DNA of 64,000 bases, from contig NC_084888.1 of the NCBI RefSeq assembly GCF_958979055.1, forward strand, positions 29,626,804-29,690,803, written 5' to 3'. Positions 47,151 to 62,902 of the stretch are shown one piece after another. Each line of letters begins with the position of its first letter. The stretch's first letter is position 1. The translations under genes were made by a program, and so were the position numbers. The notes under the pieces are model-generated. The model worked only from the letters and a program-made list of their open reading frames with translations. It ran no database searches and was not told the origin of the DNA. Origin of the DNA: Alnus glutinosa. Its lineage: Eukaryota; Streptophyta; Magnoliopsida; Fagales; Betulaceae.

Positions 47151-47158
47151 ATTTTATA
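47151..47158 (-). promoter_or_regulatory. Possible TATA box of the SBT1.1-like gene
   Basis: The minus strand reads CCTATAAAATATCC. It is followed downstream by a CT repeat (about 47024-47055) typical of a 5' UTR. Transcription from here would need a 5' UTR intron ending at the TTTTACAG next to codon 7 of the protease. Inferred only from layout. Confidence 0.4.
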
Positions 47159-47159
47159 G

Positions 47160-48128
47160 GCAAGTTGAGCACATACAAATTAGAAAGAATCTTTCCCACT
47201 TTTTCTTCTCCATCAAAAGTAGACGTTTTGTATTGGATTAAAGCATCTCCATGATTGTTTCATGACCACCTGCACCGTCCAAAACCAAAATAAGGACCAA
47301 AGCAGCCGAGGAAAACAGAGAAGCCTAAGAAGCGTAAGCAGCAATCCAACATTAACTGCAACAAGGGAAATCTTTACGTACATGTGCGTTTGTTAATGTG
47401 TTTTTGAGGTCGGGGTGTTTTTTGTTTGGAGTGCACATACTTAATTATTTTAATTGAGAAATTAATCCAAACAAATTAATATAGAGCCCGACTTGTAATT
47501 TTAAAATAAATTAATTAAAAAAGAAAAAAGAAAAAGAAGTCAAGCATGGTGGCTGCGTGGCCAATCGATCTCAACCATATATAACAGGGTGACCGTACTA
47601 CTGCGCGCCCTAACAACTACATGCATAAGCGAAGCCATATATATATATAAGAGGGTGAGAGGGATTTGACGAAATCCTCAACAAACTTATCAAAGAGTTG
47701 AAAACAATTATAGTGTCATGTACTCATCAAAAGGCAAACATGTGCTTTGTGGAGGGAAAGCAATTATACGGAGGGGATAATTAGTAAAGTGTCGGTAATT
47801 ATAGCCTTACAATTAGAAGTTATATTTATATGTTTTAAACTATAATTAATCTTTTTTTGAATTATTTATTTATTTATTTAATTATATTCTTTAATGTTTT
47901 TAATCAATATTTCTTCAACTCTATCTTTTAATCTTGTTCCCTAGCTATTAACCAAAATTTCGATTTGGTCATTAAACATGGGTTGTCGAGTGGCTACTCC
48001 AACCACATCAAGGAGGGTGGCTGCCAGCCCGACATTTAAAGGAGTGGTTATGTCCACCCCCACCACATTAGGGTGGCTGTGCAACCACCCATCCTCCACT
48101 TAGGGTGGCCCCATGGCCACAGCTACCC

Positions 48129-48201
<73 letters not shown>

Positions 48202-48312
48202 AAAGTATTCTATTTTATCAAAATATTCTTATAATTAACAAGATAAGAAGACATATATACTTATAAAAAGTATTTTATATGAAGAATATTGTTTTGTATT
48301 TTCGATTATTTC
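47160..48312. other. Gene-free stretch
   Basis: AT-rich DNA. At about 47990-48125 is a patch of GGGTGGC/GCCACCC units like the cores of the MULE-like MITEs, here without visible arms. It is followed by CT and TA microsatellites at 48128-48199. No gene is seen. Confidence 0.45.
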
Positions 48313-48315
48313 TTA

Positions 48316-49124
48316 TGCTCCGTTTGTTTCGACGTAAAATGATTTATTGAAAATGATTTCGGCATTTTCCGGTGTTTGGTAGGGGAGAAAATAATAGTCA
48401 ACAGGAAAATAATTTCTGTTTGACAAAAAATACTTAGTAAATTTCGGAAAATGATTTACGCTTTTTAAAAGCGTAAATCATTTTCCGAAGAAGCTAGACG
48501 CATTCGACCCCTATTAAACAACACAGTCGACCTTCACTTCAAGCATTCGACTATCACTGAAATCTTGCCGGTACTAAAATCCGACAGCATCCGGTCAATG
48601 TCGCCAGAATCTGGCCATCTTCGCCGGAATCCGGTCAGCCTAGATTCCGGCGAACGTATTCCAACTGGCTAGCCGGATCTGGCCAGAATATCCCGGCCAG
48701 AACTGCCAGCTGGCCAGACAGATTAGGCCAGAACGGCCGGCCGGCAAGATCTGGCTAGAAAATTCCGGCCAGAACGGCCGGATTCCGGCGAAACTGTTCG
48801 GATTTCGGCCTATATCTTGGATTCGGGCTATAGTAGCCGGAATGATGGAATCCGGTAAAAGTGGTCGAAATTCTGTTTGTCAATGACGGAATCTTGTATT
48901 TGATAATTTTTATATTATTTTACATTAATATTTATATGTTTTGAATAAAAATTAATTTTTATAGGTTAATATGATTGAATAAAAATATTAAAAATATTTG
49001 TGATTTTCCGTACGCGCCAAACACCGAAAAATACTTTCGCCGAAAAATATTTTTTAGAAAAAAAAATGACTTCTCTAAAATCATTTTACGACGAAAACCA
49101 TTTTACGTCGAAACAAACGGAGCA
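48316..49124. mobile_element. PIF/Harbinger-like element, 809 bp, TTA duplication
   Basis: The terminal inverted repeats TGCTCCGTTTGTTTCGACGT and its exact complement at the right end are flanked by TTA on both sides (48313-48315, 49125-49127). The arms extend further with TAAAATGATTTA-like matches. The interior (48500-48880) is dense in CCGG and GCCGGAAT motifs in both orientations. No transposase frame is present. The superfamily is inferred from the TTA duplication. Confidence 0.78.
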
Positions 49125-49127
49125 TTA

Positions 49128-49616
49128 ATATCTTTGTCTTGCGAACAAAAACAAAAACACAGACAATCATGTTCATACTATCCCGTAAAACTAGTTGAAA
49201 TGTACGTAGTAAATATCCCAATAAGTTATAACTAGGAAGTTGGTCCTACGGAAAGTATCAAGTTTGTTTTCTAGCTATTTATTGGACGAACTGCTTAATT
49301 AGCTAGTGCTTAGTACGTGTGGATTCTTTATTGTTCTGCAAATATTAATTTCATGGTTACAACTCCCTACGCCAATTTGCTTCTTTCACATTACATATTT
49401 ACACAATGATGAACGAGAGAGATCGATATGATCGTTGAGAATTGAAGGGTCATTTTATTGCGTAGTGTCATTCATTTGACATATTTATTTTCATTTTTCT
49501 ATTTATCCGGCCGCTATGATCTGATTGTGTTATGGCTTTTTGTTGAGTTGCCCAGCGTTTAATTTTGTCTGTATTTTATTTTCTTGTAATTGCCCCTCCC
49601 GTTTTCCGTAATTGCT

Positions 49617-49663
<47 letters not shown>

Positions 49664-50270
49664 GTCCCACCCCACCACTACAAGTCTACAAGTTTGTTGT
49701 GAGAGTAGTCATGATTCGAGGCATCAGGCATGGGTTGTTTGATGCCCATCTCTTCTAAGCTTTCATTCCAAGGGAAATACTCATGAAATCCCCAGCTCCT
49801 TCGGGACCATATATTTGGTGCGCTTTTGAGTCCATTTCAAGGTATGCAACTTTCGAAGCGTGCAAGTAGTCAGAAGAGAGACTCAAGTGAAAATACATTT
49901 GAATAAGGAAGAACAAACAATATTTTGAATAAATATATACAAGACATTTCTCCACCCATACACCCGTGTGAAAAGCTAGCTGCTTTTGCTAACCAGTGAG
50001 CTGCTTCATTAGCTTTTCCGTTAATATGCCCCACAAATTAACCATAACTGAAAATTAACCATCAATCAACATATATAGTTTAATTATTAGTTTTTACGCA
50101 ATCAATCAATTGGCCGGCCATACTAACTTCAACAACGACGTTCATGCTACCATAGCCTCAGCTACGAACCGTTGGATCAATTATACATTTCCCTCGTAGT
50201 CTCTCACAATAACACTCACCGTACCCGTTTTTCAATTTTATCTATCAAGCACTTAAAAGCTAAATGTTGA

Positions 50271-50364
<94 letters not shown>

Positions 50365-50699
50365 AGTGTGAGAGGTCAAGTCCCACATCAAATAATAATT
50401 ATAAGGGCAAGTGTTTAATTAACATAATCTACCCGTACAGTTTCATAAATTTAAAGATTTAGAAATAAGTGTATTTCAATTCGAAAAAAAAATACACTTA
50501 CTTCTAATACTTCTTCCTTCTTATTTTATTTATTTATTCGTCATTCGAAGTTTATTTTTTCTTTCCTTTGAAGGCTGGTCTTCTTTGAAGCCTGTCAATG
50601 ATTAATGCTAGGGGGGGGGGGGGGGGGGGGGGGGCTAGACTAGAAGATGAAGTAGCCAAGTCTATGTCAAAAAGTCACACCCTAGCAATATTAACTTAT
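49128..50699. other. Gene-free stretch with poly(A), TA and poly(G) runs
   Basis: Contains a 39-nt poly(A) at 49621-49659, a TA microsatellite of about 80 bp at 50275-50355 and a 24-nt poly(G) at 50611-50634. No credible reading frame was found. Confidence 0.5.
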
Positions 50700-50702
50700 T
50701 TA

Positions 50703-51057
50703 AAGCATTTCTAGAAACTTTTCAACTATTTTTTTTAAATATAGGAAACAAAACTACTTTTTACTTTTTTATCAAAAAAATTCCACAGCAGCTTCCATTC
50801 ATTTTTTCCTATATTATTAAAATATTATTTTTCTACTTTTACTTTAATTAAAAGTAGAAAAAAGAAGATAAAGTAGAAGAGAGATAATATATTTTGTGAA
50901 TAAATAATTGAATGAGAAGTGAATAGTACTTCCGAATGTATTGAGAATCACTATTCATTTCATAGGGAAACGAAATTTTATAGAAGCTACTGTGGAGAAA
51001 TTTTTGTAACTTTCTTAAAAATTTTCTTAAAATTTAGGGAAGCTGTTGTGAATGCTC
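50703..51057. mobile_element. PIF/Harbinger-like MITE, 355 bp
   Basis: The left end AAGCATTTCTAGAAACTTTTC pairs imperfectly with the right end, whose reverse complement starts GAGCATTCACAACAGCTTCCC. TTA lies on both sides (50700-50702, 51058-51060). Interior CAACTATTTTTTTT and CCTATATTATTAAAATATTA are shared with the adjacent larger element, so the two are relatives. Confidence 0.6.
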
Positions 51058-51060
51058 TTA

Positions 51061-52012
51061 GAGCACTAGTAGCAGACACCCAACTATTTTTCTTAATTTA
51101 AGAAAAATTTAGAAGATCAAACCACTTTTTCTTTTTCTCTATATAAATACACTACACAACAGTTTCTCTTTATCGTTCCTTATATCATTAAAATAATATT
51201 TTTTTACCTTTTATTATTATTGTTTTTTAATTTATTCCACAAGCACCTTCTAGACGAGAGAGAAATTTTTTTCTTCTTTTTATCTTGTGGAAGGTTGTGG
51301 AATTTCTTTCTTCCTCAAGCTACGGGTCCAGGCGTAAAACAAACAGGTAAAGAGCAAAGGGCCACAAGGGCAGTCTTACTCCCTCAGGTCGATATAACTC
51401 CGATCGTATCTATAGACGAACTATTAATGGAAGCGAAAGCGAGTGAGCAGCCGCGCTTTCCTATAAAGAAAGTGGTCGGTACCAATTCGACAGAGAAATC
51501 CTCTTCGTCTTCTCCTCGTCTCTGTCTTTCAATGTTTCTCCCTCTCATCTTCGTCTCTCTCGATGGATTTTGGGTTGAAGATTTTATGGTTTATGCATTA
51601 ATTTTGAGGATGTGAAGAGGACCCAATGATCAAATCGGTCTTGATCCTGTATAACCTAATTTTTCCTACATCACAGACCATAGACCGATAGCTTTGTGAG
51701 CGAATAGAGAACGAGAAAGCTACAGAGAGCAAAGATGGTGGCCATGATCTGCATTCTGCAAGATGGGTGATAATAGCTACAGAGAAAGCGTGAAGGAGAG
51801 AGGAGACAGACGTTTTTTTTTTTTTTTTTTTTTTTTAATTTTTAATTTTTTTTAAATTTTATTTTAATAAAATAGAGTATTGGATAGGTATTTTCAAGGA
51901 TGACTATCTAAAATAGGGTAACTGGTATGACTTGATTTATTGTGATTTTTTTTTTAAATTTTTCCTATTTTAGGGAATGAAACTATTTATATGGCATTTG
52001 CTACTAGTGTTC
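51061..52012. mobile_element. PIF/Harbinger-like element, 952 bp, with foreign cargo
   Basis: The ends GAGCACTAGTAGCA and TGCTACTAGTGTTC are inverted repeats. TTA duplications lie at 51058-51060 (shared with the neighbouring MITE) and 52013-52015. Both arms are AT-rich and resemble the adjacent MITE. The middle (about 51240-51800) differs in composition and holds coding-like DNA, so it was probably acquired. Confidence 0.75.
51300..51510 (+). pseudogene. Coding-like cargo of unknown origin inside the 952-bp element
   Basis: A frame reading ATGPGVKQTGKEQRATRAVL and continuing with VDITPIVSIDELLMEAKAS looks like real protein sequence, not repeat-derived. It has no own start codon. Base composition differs from the arms. 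I do not recognise the family. A piece of organellar DNA or of a nuclear gene are both possible. After it comes CT-rich sequence resembling a 5' UTR. Confidence 0.35.
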
Positions 52013-52286
52013 TTACGGCTTATCAATATTGTGGATCCATTGGACGAGAATCCTCTTTATTTCATTTAAAATTAATAGTATTTGACGGACCGTGAACTGC
52101 CATTCCACTTAAAATCAATTGGTTTTAAAGGAGACAAATTCAAGTCTTTTGTAGATCTCGACATCACATCCAACGACTCTTTTTTTAGAGCGGTTGCATG
52201 AGTAGTCTTGTATCCCAACAAGTACAAGTTCAAGTTCATAGTCAAAATTTAAAATTTGTACATTTAATAGTTCCAATCTTAAAGGC

Positions 52287-52450
52287 TTCTTCTCAATATA
52301 TATAATGTGAAGTCTGAATTCTAGATAAGAAAAAAGGGGGGTCTAAATCAATGTAAATAACAAGAAATTCTTCTCAATATATAAATGTGAAGTCCAAATT
52401 ATATTCTAGATAAGAAAAAAAGGTCTAAATTAATGTAAATAACAAGAAAC
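52287..52450. repeat. Tandem duplication of about 82 bp
   Basis: TTCTTCTCAATATAT starts both copies (52287 and 52368), and both end in ATGTAAATAACAAGAAA. They differ by a few substitutions and small indels. Non-coding. Confidence 0.85.
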
Positions 52451-52483
52451 TCGTTATAGGAAGGAAACAGTTAACATGGCTTA

Positions 52484-52601
52484 GGGTGCGTTTGAAATTG
52501 CGATTTTGTAAATAAAAATACGATTTTAAATTAAATTGTAGAAAATGAACCGTTTGAAAATTTCATTTTTAAAAAATTGCGATTTGAAAATGTAGAAAAT
52601 T
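52484..52601. mobile_element. Truncated PIF/Harbinger-like MITE (GGGTGCGTTTG family)
   Basis: After TTA (52481-52483) the sequence GGGTGCGTTTGAAATTGCGA matches the left half of the complete element at 55141. The right half is missing because a Cassandra LTR begins at 52602, so the MITE was cut by that insertion or a later deletion. Confidence 0.7.
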
Positions 52602-53022
52602 TGTAACGACCCACCCCAAATGACACAATATTGTTCATTTTTTGCTCTCTTGAACCAAACTTCCCAGGAAGTCACCCATCATGGTACTACTCTTGCAGAA
52701 ACACGCTTAATTGCGGAGTTCTGATAGGTTCATGGTCATCACGGCTTAAAAACGCATTGTCTCAAGAAGGGTGCGTTTATACATATAAGCACATTTCCAT
52801 TCTCAGACGATGTGAGACGTCACAATCACCCCCTCTTGGGCCCCATCGTCCTCGTTGGGGAACCTCATGATCATGGCATCTCTCCATTCTTAGTGTCCCA
52901 ACGAGTTCTCGTTAGCGACCCTCATGAGCTTGTGCACGCTCCCCCCATCTTAGGCTGGGCAATGACCCTGACACTATTTGTAACAACTCGCCCTCAATGA
53001 CACAATATTGTCCGCTTTTAAC
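52602..53022 (-). mobile_element. Cassandra TRIM retrotransposon with 5S-like LTR, partial
   Basis: On the minus strand the LTR runs from TGTGACGTCTCAC to GTCGTTACA (52824-52602, 223 bp). It contains 5S rRNA-like sequence, the hallmark of Cassandra. A purine tract AAGAGGGGGTGAT sits just before it. The internal domain is about 150 bp (52825-52978). A second LTR end, TGTAACAACTCGCCC on the plus strand, starts at 52979 but is cut after about 40 bp, so the 5' LTR is truncated. A decayed primer site (TAGTGTCAGGGTC) adjoins it. No protein is encoded. Confidence 0.88.
52661..52725 (-). other. 5S rRNA-like segment in the Cassandra LTR
   Basis: The minus strand reads ATCAGAACTCCGCAATTAAG, CGTGTTTCTGCAAGAGTAG and GATGGGTGACTTCCTGGG, close to the 3' half of plant 5S rRNA, including box A-like AATTAAGCGTG and box C-like GATGGGTGAC. 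It is not a functional 5S gene but could recruit RNA polymerase III factors. Confidence 0.85.
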
Positions 53023-55140
53023 TGTTCTAAGAGAAAGAAAAAATAAAAAATAAAAAATAAAAAAAGAAAAAGAAAAAAAGAGAGAGGCTATTTTTTAGTA
53101 CCGCATATATATGGTATATATATATGCCATTGTTTTTTCATAGCATATATATGCCGTATTTTTTAGTACCACATAGAAGCCGAATCCAACTACACCTACA
53201 GATCGACACGTTTGAAAGCAAAGAAAAAATAATTGACTAAAACTCTTTGGTAAGTTATATGGTACACACACACACACACACACATATATATATGGGTGTA
53301 AACGAGCCGATCTAGAACGAGTAGTGCTTGTTCGAGATCGGCTCGTTCAAGTTTTATTCGAGCTCGAGCACGGGACGAGTCAAGAAACTGTGATCGAGAT
53401 CAGCTCGCCAAGGGTTAAACCTTGTGCGAGATCGAGCTCGAGCTCACCTATTAGACGAGCATGAGCTCGGGTAATTGGCTCGACTCGACTCGGTTTAAGC
53501 AACAGAAACGGCTGGCACCCAAACGGTACGAGTTCACCGCCCAAAGGTCGGGAACTGTGTGTGATGGCTTCTCCGACGTGCTCTCTTGTCGGAGACTACT
53601 GCGATGGCCAGCGACACGCCTAGCACTGCCCTTTCAACCCCTTGAATCTCTCCCAACCACGTTATACCCAACGCCGGAACATTACCCGAAGATGGCGGCC
53701 CACGGAACGACTGAGACCAAGACCTTTGCTTGATGTTTTGTAAGAGGTAGAGGAAGAAAGGCGAAGAAGGAGAAAATGGAGTATTCGGCAGGTTGCAGAG
53801 AAAAGATAATTTGGAGAGACTTGTGAAATTAGACGTTAGGCGTGCGTGATGTGAAGTATTGAGACGTGTGAAAGCCAACCTCGAGCATTGCGATCAGATG
53901 GAGAAACGTGCCGTTGTGTTCAACCGTTGGACTAGCGTATCTAAGAAGCATCTTGAAATATATGTAATTAATAAAAGGCTTTTGTTAAACACACAGATTT
54001 ATATAAATGTTTATAGTTGAGCTAGTGGGCTTGTAAAGCTATAAAGGTGGGATCTGTTGGTGGTGAGTTGTTTTTTTATTATGTAGATTTGTCTTTTAGG
54101 TTTTAGGTTTTTAATTAATGTAATTTTTGAAATAAATTTTCAAAATTTTAATTTTAGTTTAATTTTTAAATGGTTTGTGACTTTTAGAGGGGGGAGGGGG
54201 GAATTTTTTCAAAATTAAGGGAGGGCCAAAAAATAAAAAAATCTTGAGAGAGATTTTAGTGAAAATTTTAAAAGATAATTAATTTTTTTATTAGATAAAT
54301 TTGGTCAATACAATTACCATATTTGCATTTGCCCATATCCTTTATAATTATAAGATTTCAATTTAATATCATCAAATATTTGAAATCAATAATATATCAT
54401 ATTTATTTTTGTTAAATCAAATTTAAGGAATGTGTTCAATGCAATGAAATAATGGGGTTTTAGGTTTAAGTCTTTAATTAATGAGATTTTTAAAAAAAAT
54501 TAAGAATAATTTTTCAAATTTTTTATGCCCAACGTGTGTGACTTTTGGAGGGAAGAATTTGGCAAAACTAAGGGCTAGCTGATTATAGGAGAATTTTGAG
54601 AGAGCTTTGAGTGAAATTTAATGAGATTGTAGTGAAATTAAACTTAGATTGTTTCGTTCAAAAAAAAAAAAATTATTGTCCTTTTGATTTTGTCTTGCGA
54701 TTTAAAAAAAATCAAGAGTGAATGAGATCATGTAACTATGGAAAATAGAATTTTCAAAAAAAAAAGAAAAAAAAAAAGAAGAAGATTCTTTTAGATAATT
54801 AAGGAAAGTTTGATTGTAAAATCTTTAATGAAAATTTTGAAATAATAAAATCTTTGTTTATTAGGTGTATTTGGTCAATCCTATTTCCATATTTTCAATT
54901 ACCAAGATCCTTTATAATTCTGAGATTGCAATTTAATATCAAATAATATTTGAAATCAATAATTCATTAAATTTGTATTTAATCTTCTTATGAACTTAGA
55001 CTTTTAATTTTAAAATACATTTTTTTTTCTCTTCCCAAGTGATCCAATTAGTTGAATTATACTTGATTAGGTTGCTTTTAGCAACTACTTAATTGTTTAA
55101 TATTCATAACTTAATTTGTAATTATATGAACATATATTTA

Positions 55141-55455
55141 GGGTGCGTTTGGGATTGCGATTTCATAGACAATAAGTGCAATTTTAAACCAAATCGCAGA
55201 ACATAAATCATTTGGGAACTGCGTTTTTAAAAATTGCGATTTGAAAACGCAAAAAATCTGCTTTTTCAAATCGCAAATAAGATTGTGCTTTTTTGAAAAC
55301 GCAGAATTTTAAAAGTAAATTCGCGATTTTAAAGGTTAAACTGCGATTTTGCCAAACGCTTAACTGCGTTTTTAAAAATCACTTTTTTCAAATCGCACAT
55401 TTTAAAATCTTTATTTTGAATCGCACTTTTTGAAATCGCAAACCCAAACGAACCC
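55141..55455. mobile_element. PIF/Harbinger-like MITE, 315 bp, TTA duplication
   Basis: The ends GGGTGCGTTTGGGATTGCGA and the complement of the right end, GGGTTCGTTTGGGTTTGCGA, match well. TTA flanks both sides (55138-55140, 55456-55458). The interior alternates AAATCGCA and TGCGATTT motifs. It is nested in the hAT element. Confidence 0.82.
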
Positions 55456-56081
55456 TTATTATAATGTGATTGTATGAACTCAAACATATAACTAATTTTC
55501 TAATTATACATTTATAAATTATGATACAAACAATTCATAATTTATATACCTACTCATAATCTAGATACAAAATGTATATAATTACATACTTAATATATAA
55601 CTAATGATCGTATCATATGATCTCAAACAAAAAAGTATTATCATTTGATTTTGAATCATAAAATGTGATATAATGATTCTTAAGTATCTAATGATAGAAA
55701 ATTGTAACAATAGTCAATATAAATATTAACTATCATATATTGAGTTAATAACATTAACAATGATAATTATTATATAATCATATGATCATATGTATTTAAT
55801 GATAATACTTAGGTCATATAATCATATCTAATGATTATATGGAACAATTTTAGATCATATGAGCACGTGATCTAAATTGTAATGATAATACGTAATTTGT
55901 GATTATAATTAACTAATTGGTGATTTTAATCCTAATTACTTAATCTGGGATTATATGAATCAATTTATCATCTAGACATTCAATCATTGTATTAGTATGA
56001 ATTTATTACTTAATTTATGCTTATATATAGTATATTGTTTATTAATATATTATATTATAAAAATAAGTTATATATTAACAA

Positions 56082-56084
<3 letters not shown>

Positions 56085-56175
<91 letters not shown>
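56085..56175. repeat. TA microsatellite
   Basis: About 45 TA units directly before the right subterminal region of the hAT element. Likely variable in length. Confidence 0.9.
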
Positions 56176-56177
<2 letters not shown>

Positions 56178-56387
56178 GAGTCGAGCCTTAATAAACGAGT
56201 CGATCCTTATACGAGCGGGTTTACGAGCTTTAGTCGAGTCGAGTTTATACGAGTTTGCATCGTTTAATAATCGAGTTTGATTTTTGTGTTCACGAGTAGC
56301 TCATTTAATAATCGATTCGAGCACGAGTCGAGTTTATTCTAGTCGATTTCGAGTAAGCTCACGAGTAGCTCAGCTCGTTTACACCCT

Positions 56388-56795
56388 TATATATACACGT
56401 GAATGAGTAGTTCTAAATATCATAAATGAAAATGTTGACCGAACGTTTATTGTTATGACCAAACAGTCATAATGTTTGACGAAGATCAAAAGCCATAATT
56501 TTTTTTTTTAATATACAACGGTCATAAACAGAAACTAGTTTTTCTTTTTCTTTTTCTTTTTCTTTTTTTCATAAAAACTCATAAATATTTTTTAATACCA
56601 AATGATAAAACATTTAAAGACCCTTGAAAAGGAAATAATGTTTATAACACGTAGACATGCCCCTACTGCTATAGATCGATAAGCATTTAGCACTCTATGT
56701 CGACGTACCCTGAAGCATCAATCTTCACAGCTCACACGCTGACCGTTCGATTCCAATTCCATCTCCTTCATTCTTTCCTGTTGTTCAGATCCTCG
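56388..56795. other. 3' flank of the XSP1-like gene
   Basis: Short spacer with a CTTTTT repeat (about 56539-56569). The part next to 56796 is probably the 3' UTR of the protease gene on the minus strand. Confidence 0.45.
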
Positions 56796-62370
<5,575 letters not shown>

Positions 62371-62902
62371 GGCTACAATAATACTTGCTTTCTTCTTCCT
62401 CCTCTTCTTCTTCTTCTTCGTATCTAACTATGTCATGGAGGGTGATATATAACGAGCATGACAACCTGTATTGCTTCACAAGGAACAAAAAAGACAGCTC
62501 GAGGATAAGAACAACCTTAACTGTCCTTAACTTCCTCAACTCCGGTTCCTCAGGTTTCCGGTTGGGAAAACCTGTAAAGGAAGACCAGGCTTGCTTTAGT
62601 CAATGTCATATATAAGGCTTAAGACCAGGCTAGCGTCTTTTGGAGCTAGAAACTTTGCTCAGCATTGCTCCTATATATCCATCTTTGTCTGTTCCATAAA
62701 TCTGTAAAGGAAAATTAATCCATGCGAAGATTTAGGTAGGCCTCTCATTTTTGGGCCATCACTTTTTTAAGCCTATATATAATATTCCTCACAAATTACT
62801 CTTCTCAACAAACAGCTAGACTTACAAATTAAGATCATGACCATGTTAAACCTCCAATGAGTTCTATACATATACGGGGTGGAATGAAGATTTTTTTCTT
62901 AT
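62371..62902 (-). promoter_or_regulatory. Upstream region of the XSP1-like gene
   Basis: Contains a TTC/TCC repeat (about 62390-62420, GAA-rich on the gene strand) near the start codon and TATATATG-like candidates on the minus strand near 62607-62614. It is limited on the right by the CACTA terminus at 62903, so the native promoter is at most about 530 bp before transposon sequence starts. Confidence 0.4.

Larger units (their letters stand above)
53293..56387. mobile_element. hAT-type element, about 3.1 kb, non-autonomous
   Basis: The left end TGGGTGTAAACGAGCCGA and the right end, whose complement is AGGGTGTAAACGAGCTGA, are inverted repeats. Flanks are TATATATA on both sides (53285-53292, 56388-56395), which agrees with an 8-bp duplication but is weak evidence in TA repeats. 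Subterminal regions are rich in GAGCTCGAGC and GAGTCGAG motifs in both orientations, as is usual for hAT. No transposase is recognisable in the AT-rich interior, where frames at 53461-53878 are not convincing. A Harbinger-like MITE (55141-55455) and a long TA repeat are nested inside. Confidence 0.7.

Noticed and set aside
52661..52725. Possible 5S rRNA gene
   Set aside because: Only part of the 5S sequence with several changes, placed inside a TG..CA LTR. It is the Cassandra 5S-like segment.
53461..53878. Overlapping frames of 90 and 114 codons inside the hAT element
   Set aside because: No domain, no start support, and the opposing frames overlap. Treated as hAT subterminal sequence.
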